This document shows positions 18,413 through 25,929 of a stretch of 64,000 nt of DNA, in pieces. Source of the stretch: Nitrospira sp. bin75. GTDB lineage: Bacteria; Nitrospirota; Nitrospiria; Nitrospirales; UBA8639. Every line of letters starts with the position of its first letter. Position 1 is the stretch's first letter. A model generated the notes under the pieces. The model did no database searches and was not told where the DNA came from. It was given only the letters and a program-made list of their open reading frames with translations. The stretch lies in assembly GCA_002238765.1 (NCBI GenBank), contig MPMZ01000008.1, positions 1-64,000 on the forward strand. The letters run 5' to 3'. The position numbers were made by a program, and so were the translations under genes.

Positions 18413-19048
18413 ATGAACGGCTTGCAAAAAGGATGGACCATCGTGTTCGGTGGGATCGTGTTCCTCCATCTGTTAGTCACGGGTGTTCAAGCCGCGGAAC
18501 AATTGCCGGGTGATTATGAAGTAATCAAAGGGGAACGCTCTCTTCATACACCGGGGAAAATCCTGCTTCTGGAATTTGCCGATTTCTATTGCCCTCACTG
18601 TCACCTCTTTGAAAAGGCCGTGATCTCGCACCTGAAAAAAGAATTCGGGGAACGACTGGAAGTCCGGTTGGTCGGGTTTCCCGTGATCCGCGGAAAACTG
18701 CCCACGGCTTTTGAAATGTATGAGCAAGCCAGGACGATGGGAAAAGGTTCCGAAATGAAGACGGTCTTATTCCGCACGATCCACAAAGAGAAGATTCAGG
18801 TGTTTGATCGAGGCCTCCGCTCACTGCTGCTTCGTGAGGTCGGGTTGGACGGCAAAACCTTCGAGGCCGGACTGGCCAGCGGCGAGCCGTACAAGGCCCT
18901 GGAAAAAGGCAAAGCGTGGGGGCAACGCATTGCCGTCAAGCATACCCCGACCGTCGTGCTGGATGGAAACCTGCTGGTCCCGAATCTGGATATCGACAAT
19001 CTCCGTACCCTGATCAACGGCATTCTGAAAAAAGACAAAACCTCATAG
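18413..19048 (+). CDS. DsbA-like thiol:disulfide protein
   Basis: A 211-residue periplasmic thioredoxin-fold protein. It has a signal peptide (TIVFGGIVFLHLLVTGVQAA), active site FYCPHCHLFEK at about residue 58, an inserted helical domain, and the cis-proline loop KHTPTVVLDG. It should introduce disulfides into exported proteins. The start at 18413 follows AAAGGAG. CPHC is the classical DsbA dithiol. No dsbB is seen in the window. Confidence 0.9.
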   Translation: MNGLQKGWTIVFGGIVFLHLLVTGVQAAEQLPGDYEVIKGERSLHTPGKILLLEFADFYCPHCHLFEKAVISHLKKEFGERLEVRLVGFPVIRGKLPTAFEMYEQARTMGKGSEMKTVLFRTIHKEKIQVFDRGLRSLLLREVGLDGKTFEAGLASGEPYKALEKGKAWGQRIAVKHTPTVVLDGNLLVPNLDIDNLRTLINGILKKDKTS

Positions 19049-19073
19049 GCTTATAAGCGCCATTCCCGCCTTT

Positions 19074-19110
19074 CCCCTCCTTTGTAAGGAGAGGCGAGGG
19101 GAGGTAGAGG
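19074..19110 (+). repeat. CCCCTCCTTTGTAAGGAG palindromic intergenic repeat
   Basis: A hairpin-forming repeat (CCCCTCCTTTGTAAGGAG, then a tail GAGGGGAGGTAGAG). Copies occur at 47168-47340, 48755-48902 and 53552-53650, always between genes. It follows the dsbA-like gene closely and may help terminate it. Confidence 0.7.
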
Positions 19111-19173
19111 CTCAAGAAGTTGTATTGGATCTGAATTGCTATACGCCTTCATTCAAACCGGAGGATCATTCCC

Positions 19174-19386
19174 ATGAGTAAAAAAAAGTTGCCGAAAGTC
19201 TCCTTCCCGGAATTGGAGGCCATGCTCGAAGACATGAAAGAATTACTCACGGACGAATATGGGAATCCCCTTCCACCCGACCATCCACAGGTGAAAAAGC
19301 TTCAACTCCTTGCCCAACAACTGGAAGGCAGCACGCCTCCCTCACCTGAAAACGAAGGTGGCGAATCGTTGACAGGCCATGCCTAA
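19174..19386 (+). CDS. Hypothetical 70-residue acidic protein
   Basis: Unknown function. GGAGGATC precedes the ATG at 19174. The N-terminus is basic (KKKLPKVSF); the rest is acidic and helical (PELEAMLEDMKELLTDEYG) with no membrane segment. It may be a small cytoplasmic partner protein; nothing in the neighbourhood suggests a role. Confidence 0.6.
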   Translation: MSKKKLPKVSFPELEAMLEDMKELLTDEYGNPLPPDHPQVKKLQLLAQQLEGSTPPSPENEGGESLTGHA

Positions 19387-19542
19387 ACAAATTCTTCATT
19401 CTTTCTCAATTCTCTCTCTTTCTGTGGCGTGTGGTCTCTATAGGGTGGACTTCTTTAGCTATTTTGCCTACGATGTATATCATCGGGATCAGAGTGAACG
19501 TGTAACAGACAGACTTGAAGCGAGAAGTGAGAGGCGAGACGG

Positions 19543-19770
19543 ATGGGCGCAACCAGTTTTGATACTCATACCTTTGTGAAGCGCCTGACAGAGGCAGGCA
19601 TGCCGGAAGCTCAAGCCGAAGTACTGGCGGACTCCCAGACAAAGTTGATTGACGAAAAGCTCGCCACCAAGCAAGATTTGAAAGAGTTGGAGTTGCGTCT
19701 CACGATCCGTCTCGGATCGATGGTCGTCATTGCGATTGGCGTCGTAGCCACGCTGGTGAAATTACTCTAG
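19543..19770 (+). CDS. DUF1640-like coiled-coil membrane protein
   Basis: A 75-residue protein: FVKRLTEAGMPEAQAEVLAD matches the start of DUF1640 (CCDC90-like) proteins, followed by a short coiled coil (KLATKQDLKELELRLT) and one C-terminal membrane helix (MVVIAIGVVATLVKLL). Such small proteins are often near mobile or toxin loci; the function is unknown. It lies 70 bases upstream of the tRNA used as an integration site. Confidence 0.8.
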   Translation: MGATSFDTHTFVKRLTEAGMPEAQAEVLADSQTKLIDEKLATKQDLKELELRLTIRLGSMVVIAIGVVATLVKLL

Positions 19771-19839
19771 CCCATCGCTCCCGATATCAAGTTTAAGAAG
19801 TATTTTTAAGAACGTAAACAAAATCTATAAAATCCACGT

Positions 19840-19930
19840 GGAGAGGTGGCCGAGCGGCCGAAGGCAACGGTTTGCTAAACCGTCGTAGGCTAACCCCCTA
19901 CCGCGGGTTCAAATCCCGCCCTCTCCGCCA
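19840..19930 (+). tRNA. tRNA-Ser(GCU)
   Basis: A 91-nt class II tRNA with encoded CCA. Acceptor GGAGAGG pairs with CCTCTCC, the discriminator is G, the anticodon loop is TTTGCTAAA (anticodon GCT), there is a long variable arm, and the T arm contains GGTTCAAATCC. Its 3' end is the attachment site of the island that follows. Confidence 0.97.
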
Positions 19931-19932
19931 TT
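19919..19932 (+). other. attL: 3' end of tRNA-Ser
   Basis: CCCTCTCCGCCATT covers the last tRNA acceptor bases, the CCA and two following bases. An identical copy is at 35366-35379. Confidence 0.85.
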
Positions 19933-20080
19933 TACAGAGTCTCACGTAGTCTGCCTGGGTCCACGATGTCCCCACCTGTTCCATCATAATTCCTTGATGT
20001 TATTGATGTTTTCATGTAGGATGCCTGTCAATCCCAACACTGGCACGGGGATGGCGTCACCCCACACCCAGGCCTGTTCT

Positions 20081-20101
20081 TGGGAACAAACTTGGGAACA
20101 C
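20081..20101 (+). repeat. 21-bp direct repeat near left island end
   Basis: TGGGAACAAACTTGGGAACA plus C occurs here and at 35284-35304 in the same orientation, both just inside the att sites. The unit itself contains GGGAAC twice at an 11-base step. It is a candidate arm-type site for the integrase or for AlpA. Confidence 0.7.
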
Positions 20102-20120
20102 CTGGCAGCTTGGAGGCACC

Positions 20121-21293
20121 ATGAAGGGGCTCACGGACACCAAAATCAAGACCCTCACCACGCCCGGACGATATGGTGATCGCATCCCTACCCTGTATCT
20201 GCTCGTCAAGTCCGCCTCGAGAAAAACGTGGGTGCAACGCTTGACGATCCACAAAACCCAACACGATTTAGGCTTGGGGCCGTGGCCCCTGGTCACCATC
20301 GAAGACGCGCGCCGGAAAGCCATGGACAATCGCCGCAAACGCTATCAAGGCGAGACGCTCATTCACGGGAAACGACAAGTGCTCGGCATCACGTTCCAGG
20401 AAGCGGCGGACACGGTGATCGCCTTACACGAGCCCACATGGAAGAATGGAGGAAAATCCGCGCAGCTCTGGCGGGCGACCCTGCGCACCTATGCCTTCCC
20501 GGTCATCGGCCAGAAGCCGGTCGCCGCAATCACGCCGGCGGACGTGATGACGATGCTCGATCCCATTTGGACGACGAAACCGGAAACCGCGAAGCGGGTC
20601 AAACACCGGGTGGGCCGGGTGATGAAATGGGCCAAGGCGCAGGGCCTCCGGTCCGACGACCCGACGGACGGCCTCAGAGCGGCCCTCCCCAACACGGCCA
20701 CCCTCAAGAAGCGGTTCAAAAGCATTCCCCATCAGGAGGTCGCCCAAGCCCTGAGCACGGTGCAGGCCTCGGGCGCCCACCGCTCCACCCGATGGTGCTT
20801 CGAGTTTCAAGTCCTCACGGCCATGCGCTCCCAGGAAGTGCGGCTGGCGACCTGGGAGGAAGTCGACCTGAGAAAACGGACCTGGATCATTCCGGCCGCC
20901 CGAACGAAAACGGGCAAAGAGCATCGGGTGCCCTTGTCCACCCGGGCACTGACGCTCCTACAAGATGCCAAGAAGTCCGGATCGCGCCACGCCCTGATCT
21001 TCCCCTCTGCCCGGGGCAAGGCCTTGTCCGACGCGACGATTTCCAAGCTGGTCCGAGAGAACAGCATCAATGGCGTGCCCCATGCTATTGCCAGGGCATG
21101 TTTCCGGTCGTGGTGTGCGGACGTGAACGTGTCACGAGAAGTGGCCGAAGCCTGTCTCGCCCATGTCGTCAAAGGCGTGGAGGCGTCCTATCAACGCTCC
21201 GATCTGTTCGAGCGGCGGCGATCGGTGATGCAAAAATGGTCCGACTACGTCACAGGCGCCCTAAGTGCCGACGTGATTCCTTTGCACGGATGA
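20121..21293 (+). CDS. Tyrosine site-specific integrase, P4 type
   Basis: A 390-residue tyrosine recombinase for the island. The N-terminal arm-binding DUF4102 domain is followed by a core-binding domain and the catalytic domain with LTAMRSQEVRLATWEEVDL (first Arg), FRSWCADV (HxxR region, with Ala-Cys-Phe-Arg in place of the usual His-Gly-Phe-Arg), LAHVVKGVEASYQRSDLFERR (second His and nucleophile Tyr). It starts 190 bases from the tRNA, as is normal for tRNA-targeting islands. The altered HxxR position is worth noting, but a His lies six to seven residues upstream. Confidence 0.95.
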   Translation: MKGLTDTKIKTLTTPGRYGDRIPTLYLLVKSASRKTWVQRLTIHKTQHDLGLGPWPLVTIEDARRKAMDNRRKRYQGETLIHGKRQVLGITFQEAADTVIALHEPTWKNGGKSAQLWRATLRTYAFPVIGQKPVAAITPADVMTMLDPIWTTKPETAKRVKHRVGRVMKWAKAQGLRSDDPTDGLRAALPNTATLKKRFKSIPHQEVAQALSTVQASGAHRSTRWCFEFQVLTAMRSQEVRLATWEEVDLRKRTWIIPAARTKTGKEHRVPLSTRALTLLQDAKKSGSRHALIFPSARGKALSDATISKLVRENSINGVPHAIARACFRSWCADVNVSREVAEACLAHVVKGVEASYQRSDLFERRRSVMQKWSDYVTGALSADVIPLHG

Positions 21294-21325
21294 TTCTGAT
21301 CTGCACATCTTCCTCTCCAGATTAG

Positions 21326-21541
21326 ATGCCCTTGCTTCCCGCTCCCCGGGCGTATGCCGACAAAGTCACGCTGGCCTTCTCTCGGCCGCGCAAGCCGACC
21401 GATCACGCCAGCATTGAGTCGTTCAACGGGAGCTTTCGGGAGGAGTGCTTGAACGTGCACGGGTTCGAGGATGTGACGGACGCGCGGGCCAAGCTGCAGG
21501 TTTTGGTCTGCAACCCGCAAATTGATCCGACATGGAGGTGA
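21326..21541 (+). pseudogene. IS3-family transposase OrfB, C-terminal remnant
   Basis: SRPRKPTDHASIESFNGSFR and EECLNVHGFEDVTDARAKL match the C-terminal catalytic part (with the final Glu of the DDE triad) of IS3-family OrfB. Only about 65 codons remain and the frame diverges after QVLVCNPQ. It lies immediately behind the integrase gene. Confidence 0.85.
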
Positions 21542-21584
21542 TGTTTCTGGCAAAATGAGCCTGAAGGAAGGAGGAGGATTTTGC

Positions 21585-21650
21585 CATGAAAAGGAAGCAG
21601 TAGACGGAGGAACAGATCGGGTTTGTGTTGCGCCCAGCACTGAATTTGGG
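21585..21650 (+). pseudogene. IS3-family OrfA, N-terminal remnant
   Basis: AAGGAGGAGG precedes an ATG whose product starts MKRKQ, then a TAG stop where the family usually has a Tyr codon, then TEEQIGFVLRPA, the normal OrfA start. The remnant lies downstream of the OrfB 3' end, the reverse of the order within one IS, so the two may come from a tandem or circle junction. Confidence 0.7.
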
Positions 21651-21789
21651 GACAGTCAGCGGGAGGAAAACCCCTGTCGCTTCTGGGTGAAGGACAGTAT
21701 CGAAGGCCTTGACGACGAGCACGCCGGTGACTTTGTTGGCTATTCTGCGGTTGTCTTTAGCTTGATAATGAAGAGAAGGGAGAACATTA

Positions 21790-22554
21790 ATGATGGATCC
21801 TGGTGACTTAGGCTCTGAGGCCCTGAACACTGCAAAAGCGATTGCCAAAGCCGCAGGTCAAGGATTGGAAATTGTGAAGAACTCTGGTGCGTTTGTGTCT
21901 CGATTTATAGGTGGATCTTTAGAGCAAGCATTCGGGATAATTGAAGACAAATTGAAATACACGAGATGGGAAAGGCAAGTTAGGCTTGTGGATCGTGCCA
22001 GTCATTTCATGGACAAACGTGGTTCTCGACTGCGACGCAGAGCGGTACCCCGGAACGTCGCGATTCCGATTTTTGAAGCGGCATCATTGGAAGAGGACGA
22101 TGATCTTCAGGATCTCTGGGCGCGACTTTTGGTAAATGCAGCCGACGCCGAGAGTGGCGTCGAGGTGAAACGAGGATTCGTAAGCATTCTCCAAGATTTG
22201 GGTCACATGGAAGTGCGACTCTTGCAGAAAATCCATGATGCCCCGCCCAAGGAGAGTGGCGTTCCGACCATGGGGTCGCCTGGACCACTTGACGTGGACG
22301 GGCGACTGATAGCGCCGCCCAAGAAAGGTGGCGTTGCGACCAAGGGGTTGCCAAACGAATATCTCGAACCTGGAGAAGAAAAAGAGGATCCAGGCTTGCC
22401 GTCAGAACCCGTCCAGATAGGCTTGTGGAATTTGATGAGACTGGGATGCATTGAATCCGCTGGTACGTGGGATAGTCTCGTCGGAATCCGAAGAGTCAAC
22501 ATTACTGCACTCGGCAAAGCACTTGTTCATGCGTGCTCAACGCCGCCGGATTGA
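21790..22554 (+). CDS. DUF4393 (Abi-alpha-like) protein
   Basis: A 254-residue protein of the DUF4393/Abi-alpha family, named for abortive phage infection proteins. The family core is RWERQVRLVDRASHF through NVAIPIFEAASLEEDDDLQD and LWARLLVNAAD at residues 60-118. Residues 151-163 (PPKESGVPTMGSP) and 176-188 (PPKKGGVATKGLP) form an internal duplication, also visible in DNA at 22241-22285 and 22312-22355. GGGAGAAC precedes two adjacent ATGs; the first is used. It is probably a defence gene of the island; the mechanism is not known. Confidence 0.8.
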   Translation: MMDPGDLGSEALNTAKAIAKAAGQGLEIVKNSGAFVSRFIGGSLEQAFGIIEDKLKYTRWERQVRLVDRASHFMDKRGSRLRRRAVPRNVAIPIFEAASLEEDDDLQDLWARLLVNAADAESGVEVKRGFVSILQDLGHMEVRLLQKIHDAPPKESGVPTMGSPGPLDVDGRLIAPPKKGGVATKGLPNEYLEPGEEKEDPGLPSEPVQIGLWNLMRLGCIESAGTWDSLVGIRRVNITALGKALVHACSTPPD

Positions 22555-22984
22555 CAGTGAGTCGAGTTCTGCGTTTGTCATCAACTTCATTCACGCGTAT
22601 CGGCTCTTGGAATTATGGCCAGCAATCGCCTAAGTGCTTCCTCTACCCGCGTCGCTTCTTTCACAATTATTGAAGGCGTGGGGCTTCGCTCTCCTGCTGT
22701 TCCTGCACAAGGTCTAATTCTAACGGATCTCCAACCCGATGTCCGACACAATGCTCCATACCCCACCTCCTTTCAATGGCAAAGTAAAACTGCTAACTTA
22801 AGAGGGGTCACCCCTCGCTCCCTCAATCTCACCCGTCGATCGGAAGACACGCGTTAGCAAACGCATGGCGAGGAAGGCTTGGGAATCGTGGGGATCGTGG
22901 TCCTCTGTTATTGGAACAACGCTTGACCAACCGTCCGGCTCTACGGCTGGACGCCAGGGCCCGTCAGGTGCACGGACCGTACGA

Positions 22985-23055
22985 GTTGTCACCAACAGAC
23001 GCCCAAGCTGGTGTTCGCAGGTCCTGACACAAAGACGGGACTTTCTCGCCAGCCC
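22985..23055 (+). repeat. Diverged inverted repeat, copy 1
   Basis: AACAGACGCC, TGGTGTTCGCA and ACACAAAGACGGGACT match in order the reverse complement of 27346-27412. The copies are about three-quarters identical by eye and about 4.3 kb apart. Confidence 0.6.
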
Positions 23056-23175
23056 CACCACTTGCAAATAGTTATTTGTTTTCAAGAAGTTATATATGTT
23101 ATAAAATATAACACCGCATAAAGCCCCTCTCACTCCTTGACGTGGCACAACACCTAGGACCCGGTCCACGGAACA

Positions 23176-23235
23176 CCTGAAACATTCGACAATCAAGACA
23201 CAGGGAACTAATCTTCAAGATTGTGTCGGAGAGAG
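23176..23235 (+). repeat. Direct repeat flanking a gene block, copy 1
   Basis: GAAACATTCGACAATCAAGA with CACAGGGAA and TTGTGTCGGAGAGA is repeated with differences at 25702-25770. The ends (CGACA and TGTCG) are complementary, so each copy can fold. Together they bracket the four genes between 23278 and 25668. Confidence 0.55.
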
Positions 23236-23277
23236 GGCATTAATCATCGTCGAATCTCAAGCATGGAAGAGGAAACA

Positions 23278-23727
23278 ATGGAGACTCGAATCGAAATCAT
23301 CAACATTATGTGGGAAGATCCGCTGACTCTTGATGATGCAAAGAAATTAACCGGAGATAGCGATTATGGCGTGTATCAATGCTACGGCGACCACCCCGTT
23401 TATGGCCCAGACGTACTGCTGTACATTGGAATGGCTTTGAAACAGACCTTTGGGAAAACACTCGAAAGAGATCAATTCATAGGAAAGTGGAAAAAGTGTA
23501 TCCAGATATATCTCGGCCGCATAGAGCCAAAGCCGACGTCGGATGAAGCTTGGAATGATATGATCGCCCGCGCCAAGAATCTCCTGCTTCACGCGTGTAT
23601 TCCTGCCTACAACGTCAGGTTTCCAGATGTGGATAGACACAAGGAACTGCTTGTCCTGAATTGGGGAAATTATAGGAGTTTGCTCCCGGCAGTCTCAGGG
23701 TACCGTGTCATAGAGAAGAGTCCCTAA
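23278..23727 (+). CDS. GIY-YIG-like protein
   Basis: A 149-residue protein. DYGVYQCYGDHPVYGPDVLL and YIGMALKQTFGKTLERDQF resemble the GIY-YIG nuclease fold (GVYQ...LLYIG, later an Arg), with HACIPAYNVRF downstream. The typical catalytic Glu near the C-terminus is not obvious (candidates are in KELLVLNWGNYRS). The start at 23278 follows AGAGGAAACA. It may be a nuclease of the defence type. It is divergent from nothing and convergent with the DUF4126 gene. Confidence 0.6.
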   Translation: METRIEIINIMWEDPLTLDDAKKLTGDSDYGVYQCYGDHPVYGPDVLLYIGMALKQTFGKTLERDQFIGKWKKCIQIYLGRIEPKPTSDEAWNDMIARAKNLLLHACIPAYNVRFPDVDRHKELLVLNWGNYRSLLPAVSGYRVIEKSP

Positions 23728-23811
23728 AAGGATAGGAGAAATCACCCTTCACTACGTTCGGTGGGAACGGCCCGTGTCGTTGCCCCCTGCGGTTCATAGG
23801 GCGTGCGAGGT

Positions 23812-24393
23812 CTAAGCGGGACCTGGCTGGCGCTTGCCCATCCATTTCTTCAGAGCGAAGGCGGTGACGCCGACTACAACAAGAAAGAGAAACAAGACAA
23901 ATACAGGCGCGAGAATAACCAGAATGGGTGTGACTAATGCGGCAGCATCTTCCACGAGGGAAACCACGGGCGTACTCACTCCTGCGGTGGACGCGTTCAG
24001 GAGGCTCTTCAGGAAACTTCTGGCGACGTGAAGGGCTCCTGCCGAGCCGCCACCGGCAATAGCGGCAAGACCCCATTTCAGGAATGGGTCCATATCCGTG
24101 ATCAAGGACACTGAGAGAAGGGTTGCCGCGATGGGGACTAACGGCGTTTCGACGACATTCAGCACGTCATCTACCACGGGAAACTCATGAGCGATGACCT
24201 CGCCCACCGTGGCGATGCTGAGGGCAATCAGCGTGGGCCATTGACCCAACCATTGGAAGCTCTCGGCTAGTTCGAGGTATCCTGTTTGGGCCGCGATGCT
24301 GGTGATTAGCGGAGGAATGAAGACCCGGAAGCCACACGCCACGCTCAGCCCCAGGCCGGTGAGGATTGCCAAGAATGTGTTTCCAAAACCCAT
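23812..24393 (-). CDS. DUF4126 membrane protein
   Basis: A 193-residue inner membrane protein with about five hydrophobic segments. The N-terminus (LAILTGLGLSVACGFRVFIPPL) and GEVIAHEFPVVDDVLNVVETPLVP-region match DUF4126. The function is unknown. It is the last gene of a three-gene minus-strand set with a small membrane protein and a DUF697 protein. Confidence 0.85.
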   Translation of the reverse strand: MGFGNTFLAILTGLGLSVACGFRVFIPPLITSIAAQTGYLELAESFQWLGQWPTLIALSIATVGEVIAHEFPVVDDVLNVVETPLVPIAATLLSVSLITDMDPFLKWGLAAIAGGGSAGALHVARSFLKSLLNASTAGVSTPVVSLVEDAAALVTPILVILAPVFVLFLFLVVVGVTAFALKKWMGKRQPGPA

Positions 24394-24495
24394 TACTTGA
24401 ACTTTCTCTGAGCGGTCGATTTTCAGCGCCTGAAATCAATTCAATTCGTCGAGAGCCCCTTCCTGGCAGCCGATCAGGGAACGGGGTCAATCCAC

Positions 24496-24645
24496 TCATG
24501 GAGGAGGACCAATATGGGGAAGCCCAAGGAAATCTTGTATATAGTAAGTTAGCGTTCCCAGAATGATCACAAATACATCCATAAATACCCAAATGGCTAC
24601 AAGAGCCAGTATCCACAGAATGCCTTTGTCTAAACGTCCGAACAT
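24496..24645 (-). CDS. Small membrane protein, 49 residues
   Basis: Begins MFGRLDKGILW, contains one long hydrophobic helix (ILALVAIWVFMDVFVIILG) and ends GPPP. It starts seven bases after the stop of the DUF697 gene and lies between it and DUF4126, with no room for another promoter, so co-translation in the operon is likely. No strong ribosome binding site is seen, which fits coupling. No known family is recognised. Confidence 0.6.
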   Translation of the reverse strand: MFGRLDKGILWILALVAIWVFMDVFVIILGTLTYYIQDFLGLPHIGPPP

Positions 24646-24651
24646 CACAAG

Positions 24652-25668
24652 TCAATCCGACTTTGTTGGCGTTGGGGGATTCTCTTGCGCCTCCTGTGCC
24701 CCGGTCGCACCTGTAAGACCATCTGTAATAGATGTCGCGGCACTCCGTATGCGCTCCCCTGTCTTTGTCGCCACCCCTTTCATTTTATTCTTTACGACGT
24801 CTGCGAATGACTTGAGAACCCGCGTTGTCCCTGCTAGAACAGTAGGTCCAAGTAATACGGTGGCTTCGGCAATTGCGGATTTTCTGATCAGCTTTTTGTC
24901 ACGTGTAACCCGGGCATTACAGTATTGTCTGGTAATCATACCGACTCGAAGCGTGAGAAAGGCATTGGCGGTTCCAGAAACAATAGAATTAGTCACAATT
25001 GAGGTCACGATCTGGAACCCTGGAATAGCTCCGGTAAGCGACCCTAACGCGCTCGTCGCAATGGGTGCGATTTGCTCTCCAATCTCGATGTCATCCAATT
25101 TGCCGACAAGGAAGGCCGTAGATACAACGTTTGCATACAACTGGGCCATTTCTCTTAACGTCGGTCTCTGATAGTAAACGTGAGCCACATGCCACACCAT
25201 CTTGGATTGGAGAGAGAGCACGATTATGGCATCAAAATTGCCATTTTGAGAAATGGCGGTGCTTAGAAAGACCTGGGAAGCCGTGTCCTTGATGATGTCT
25301 TCAGCCTGGGCGTCCAATACGTCGATGGCTTTTGTTACGTCCTCTCTCGTTTCAAGTGCAAGATCTTTCATGCGAGGGTTGGTTTTCAGGCGGGTCTTCA
25401 ACAGAGAAAGATGCTTTTCAAATGCAGGTGACGTTTCATCATCGGGAGGTATCAGCGTTTTGGGAAGGCGAAAAAACAGCACGATGGGTGTGAGAATCAA
25501 AACGGCATAGAGTGTGAGCAAGCCCCAGGAGACGAGTCGGCCCAATCGTTCATCGAATTGGGTTGCCAACTGAATGAATTGGTTTGTCTGGTTGACCACC
25601 ATCACGGTGCCGGCTACCAGAATCAACAGGGAAATCAGAACAAAGATGTATTTAATTGAACGATTCAT
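24652..25668 (-). CDS. DUF697 family membrane protein
   Basis: A 338-residue protein: two N-terminal membrane helices (IFVLISLLILVAGTVMVV; LLTLYAVLILTPIVLFF), a cytoplasmic helical region, then a DUF697 domain (MVWHVAHVYYQRPTLREMAQ; GALTGAIPGF-like PIATSALGSLTGAIPGFQIV) and a basic, Thr/Pro-rich tail. DUF697 often accompanies GTPase domains (YcjX/YcjF type), but no GTPase is present here. It heads the operon with the small membrane protein and DUF4126. Confidence 0.8.
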   Translation of the reverse strand: MNRSIKYIFVLISLLILVAGTVMVVNQTNQFIQLATQFDERLGRLVSWGLLTLYAVLILTPIVLFFRLPKTLIPPDDETSPAFEKHLSLLKTRLKTNPRMKDLALETREDVTKAIDVLDAQAEDIIKDTASQVFLSTAISQNGNFDAIIVLSLQSKMVWHVAHVYYQRPTLREMAQLYANVVSTAFLVGKLDDIEIGEQIAPIATSALGSLTGAIPGFQIVTSIVTNSIVSGTANAFLTLRVGMITRQYCNARVTRDKKLIRKSAIAEATVLLGPTVLAGTTRVLKSFADVVKNKMKGVATKTGERIRSAATSITDGLTGATGAQEAQENPPTPTKSD

Positions 25669-25701
25669 TGTTCTTCTACCTTATTAAAGGGATAAGTCCC
25701 T

Positions 25702-25770
25702 ACTTGAAAGATTCGACAGCCAAGACACGGGAAATGACCATCAATTCTTTAATCCTGTGTCGGCAAGAGA
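25702..25770 (+). repeat. Direct repeat flanking a gene block, copy 2
   Basis: GAAAGATTCGACAGCCAAGA and CACGGGAAATGA then CCTGTGTCGGCAAGAGA correspond to 23176-23235. It lies upstream of the DUF697 start. Confidence 0.55.
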
Positions 25771-25929
25771 TTTTGTACCAGGCCCATGACAATCCACACG
25801 GAAACAAAGGAACGGCTGGTCCCACCGCGTCATCCAACAGGCCGCAATCTGCTGCTGAAAAAGAGTACCGGATTGTAAAAAAAGGAATGTGAATTGGGCA
25901 AGAAAAATCTTGGCATTCACATGCATATT

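Larger units (their letters stand above)
22555..23277. other. Gene-poor gap with repeats
   Basis: I see no convincing gene. A 30-codon frame on the minus strand (22667-22759, preceded by AAAGGAGG) may be a small peptide gene. The gap holds one arm of a diverged inverted repeat (22985-23055, partner 27346-27412) and one of a direct repeat pair (23176-23235, partner 25702-25770). Confidence 0.5.

Noticed and set aside
22798-23196. A 132-codon minus-strand frame
   Set aside because: It crosses the repeat shared with 27346-27412 and has no ribosome binding site or motif.
22985-25770. Integron with attC sites
   Set aside because: The repeats lack the conserved GTTRRRY/RYYYAAC ends, the flanked genes are not all in one orientation, and the only integrase is P4-type.
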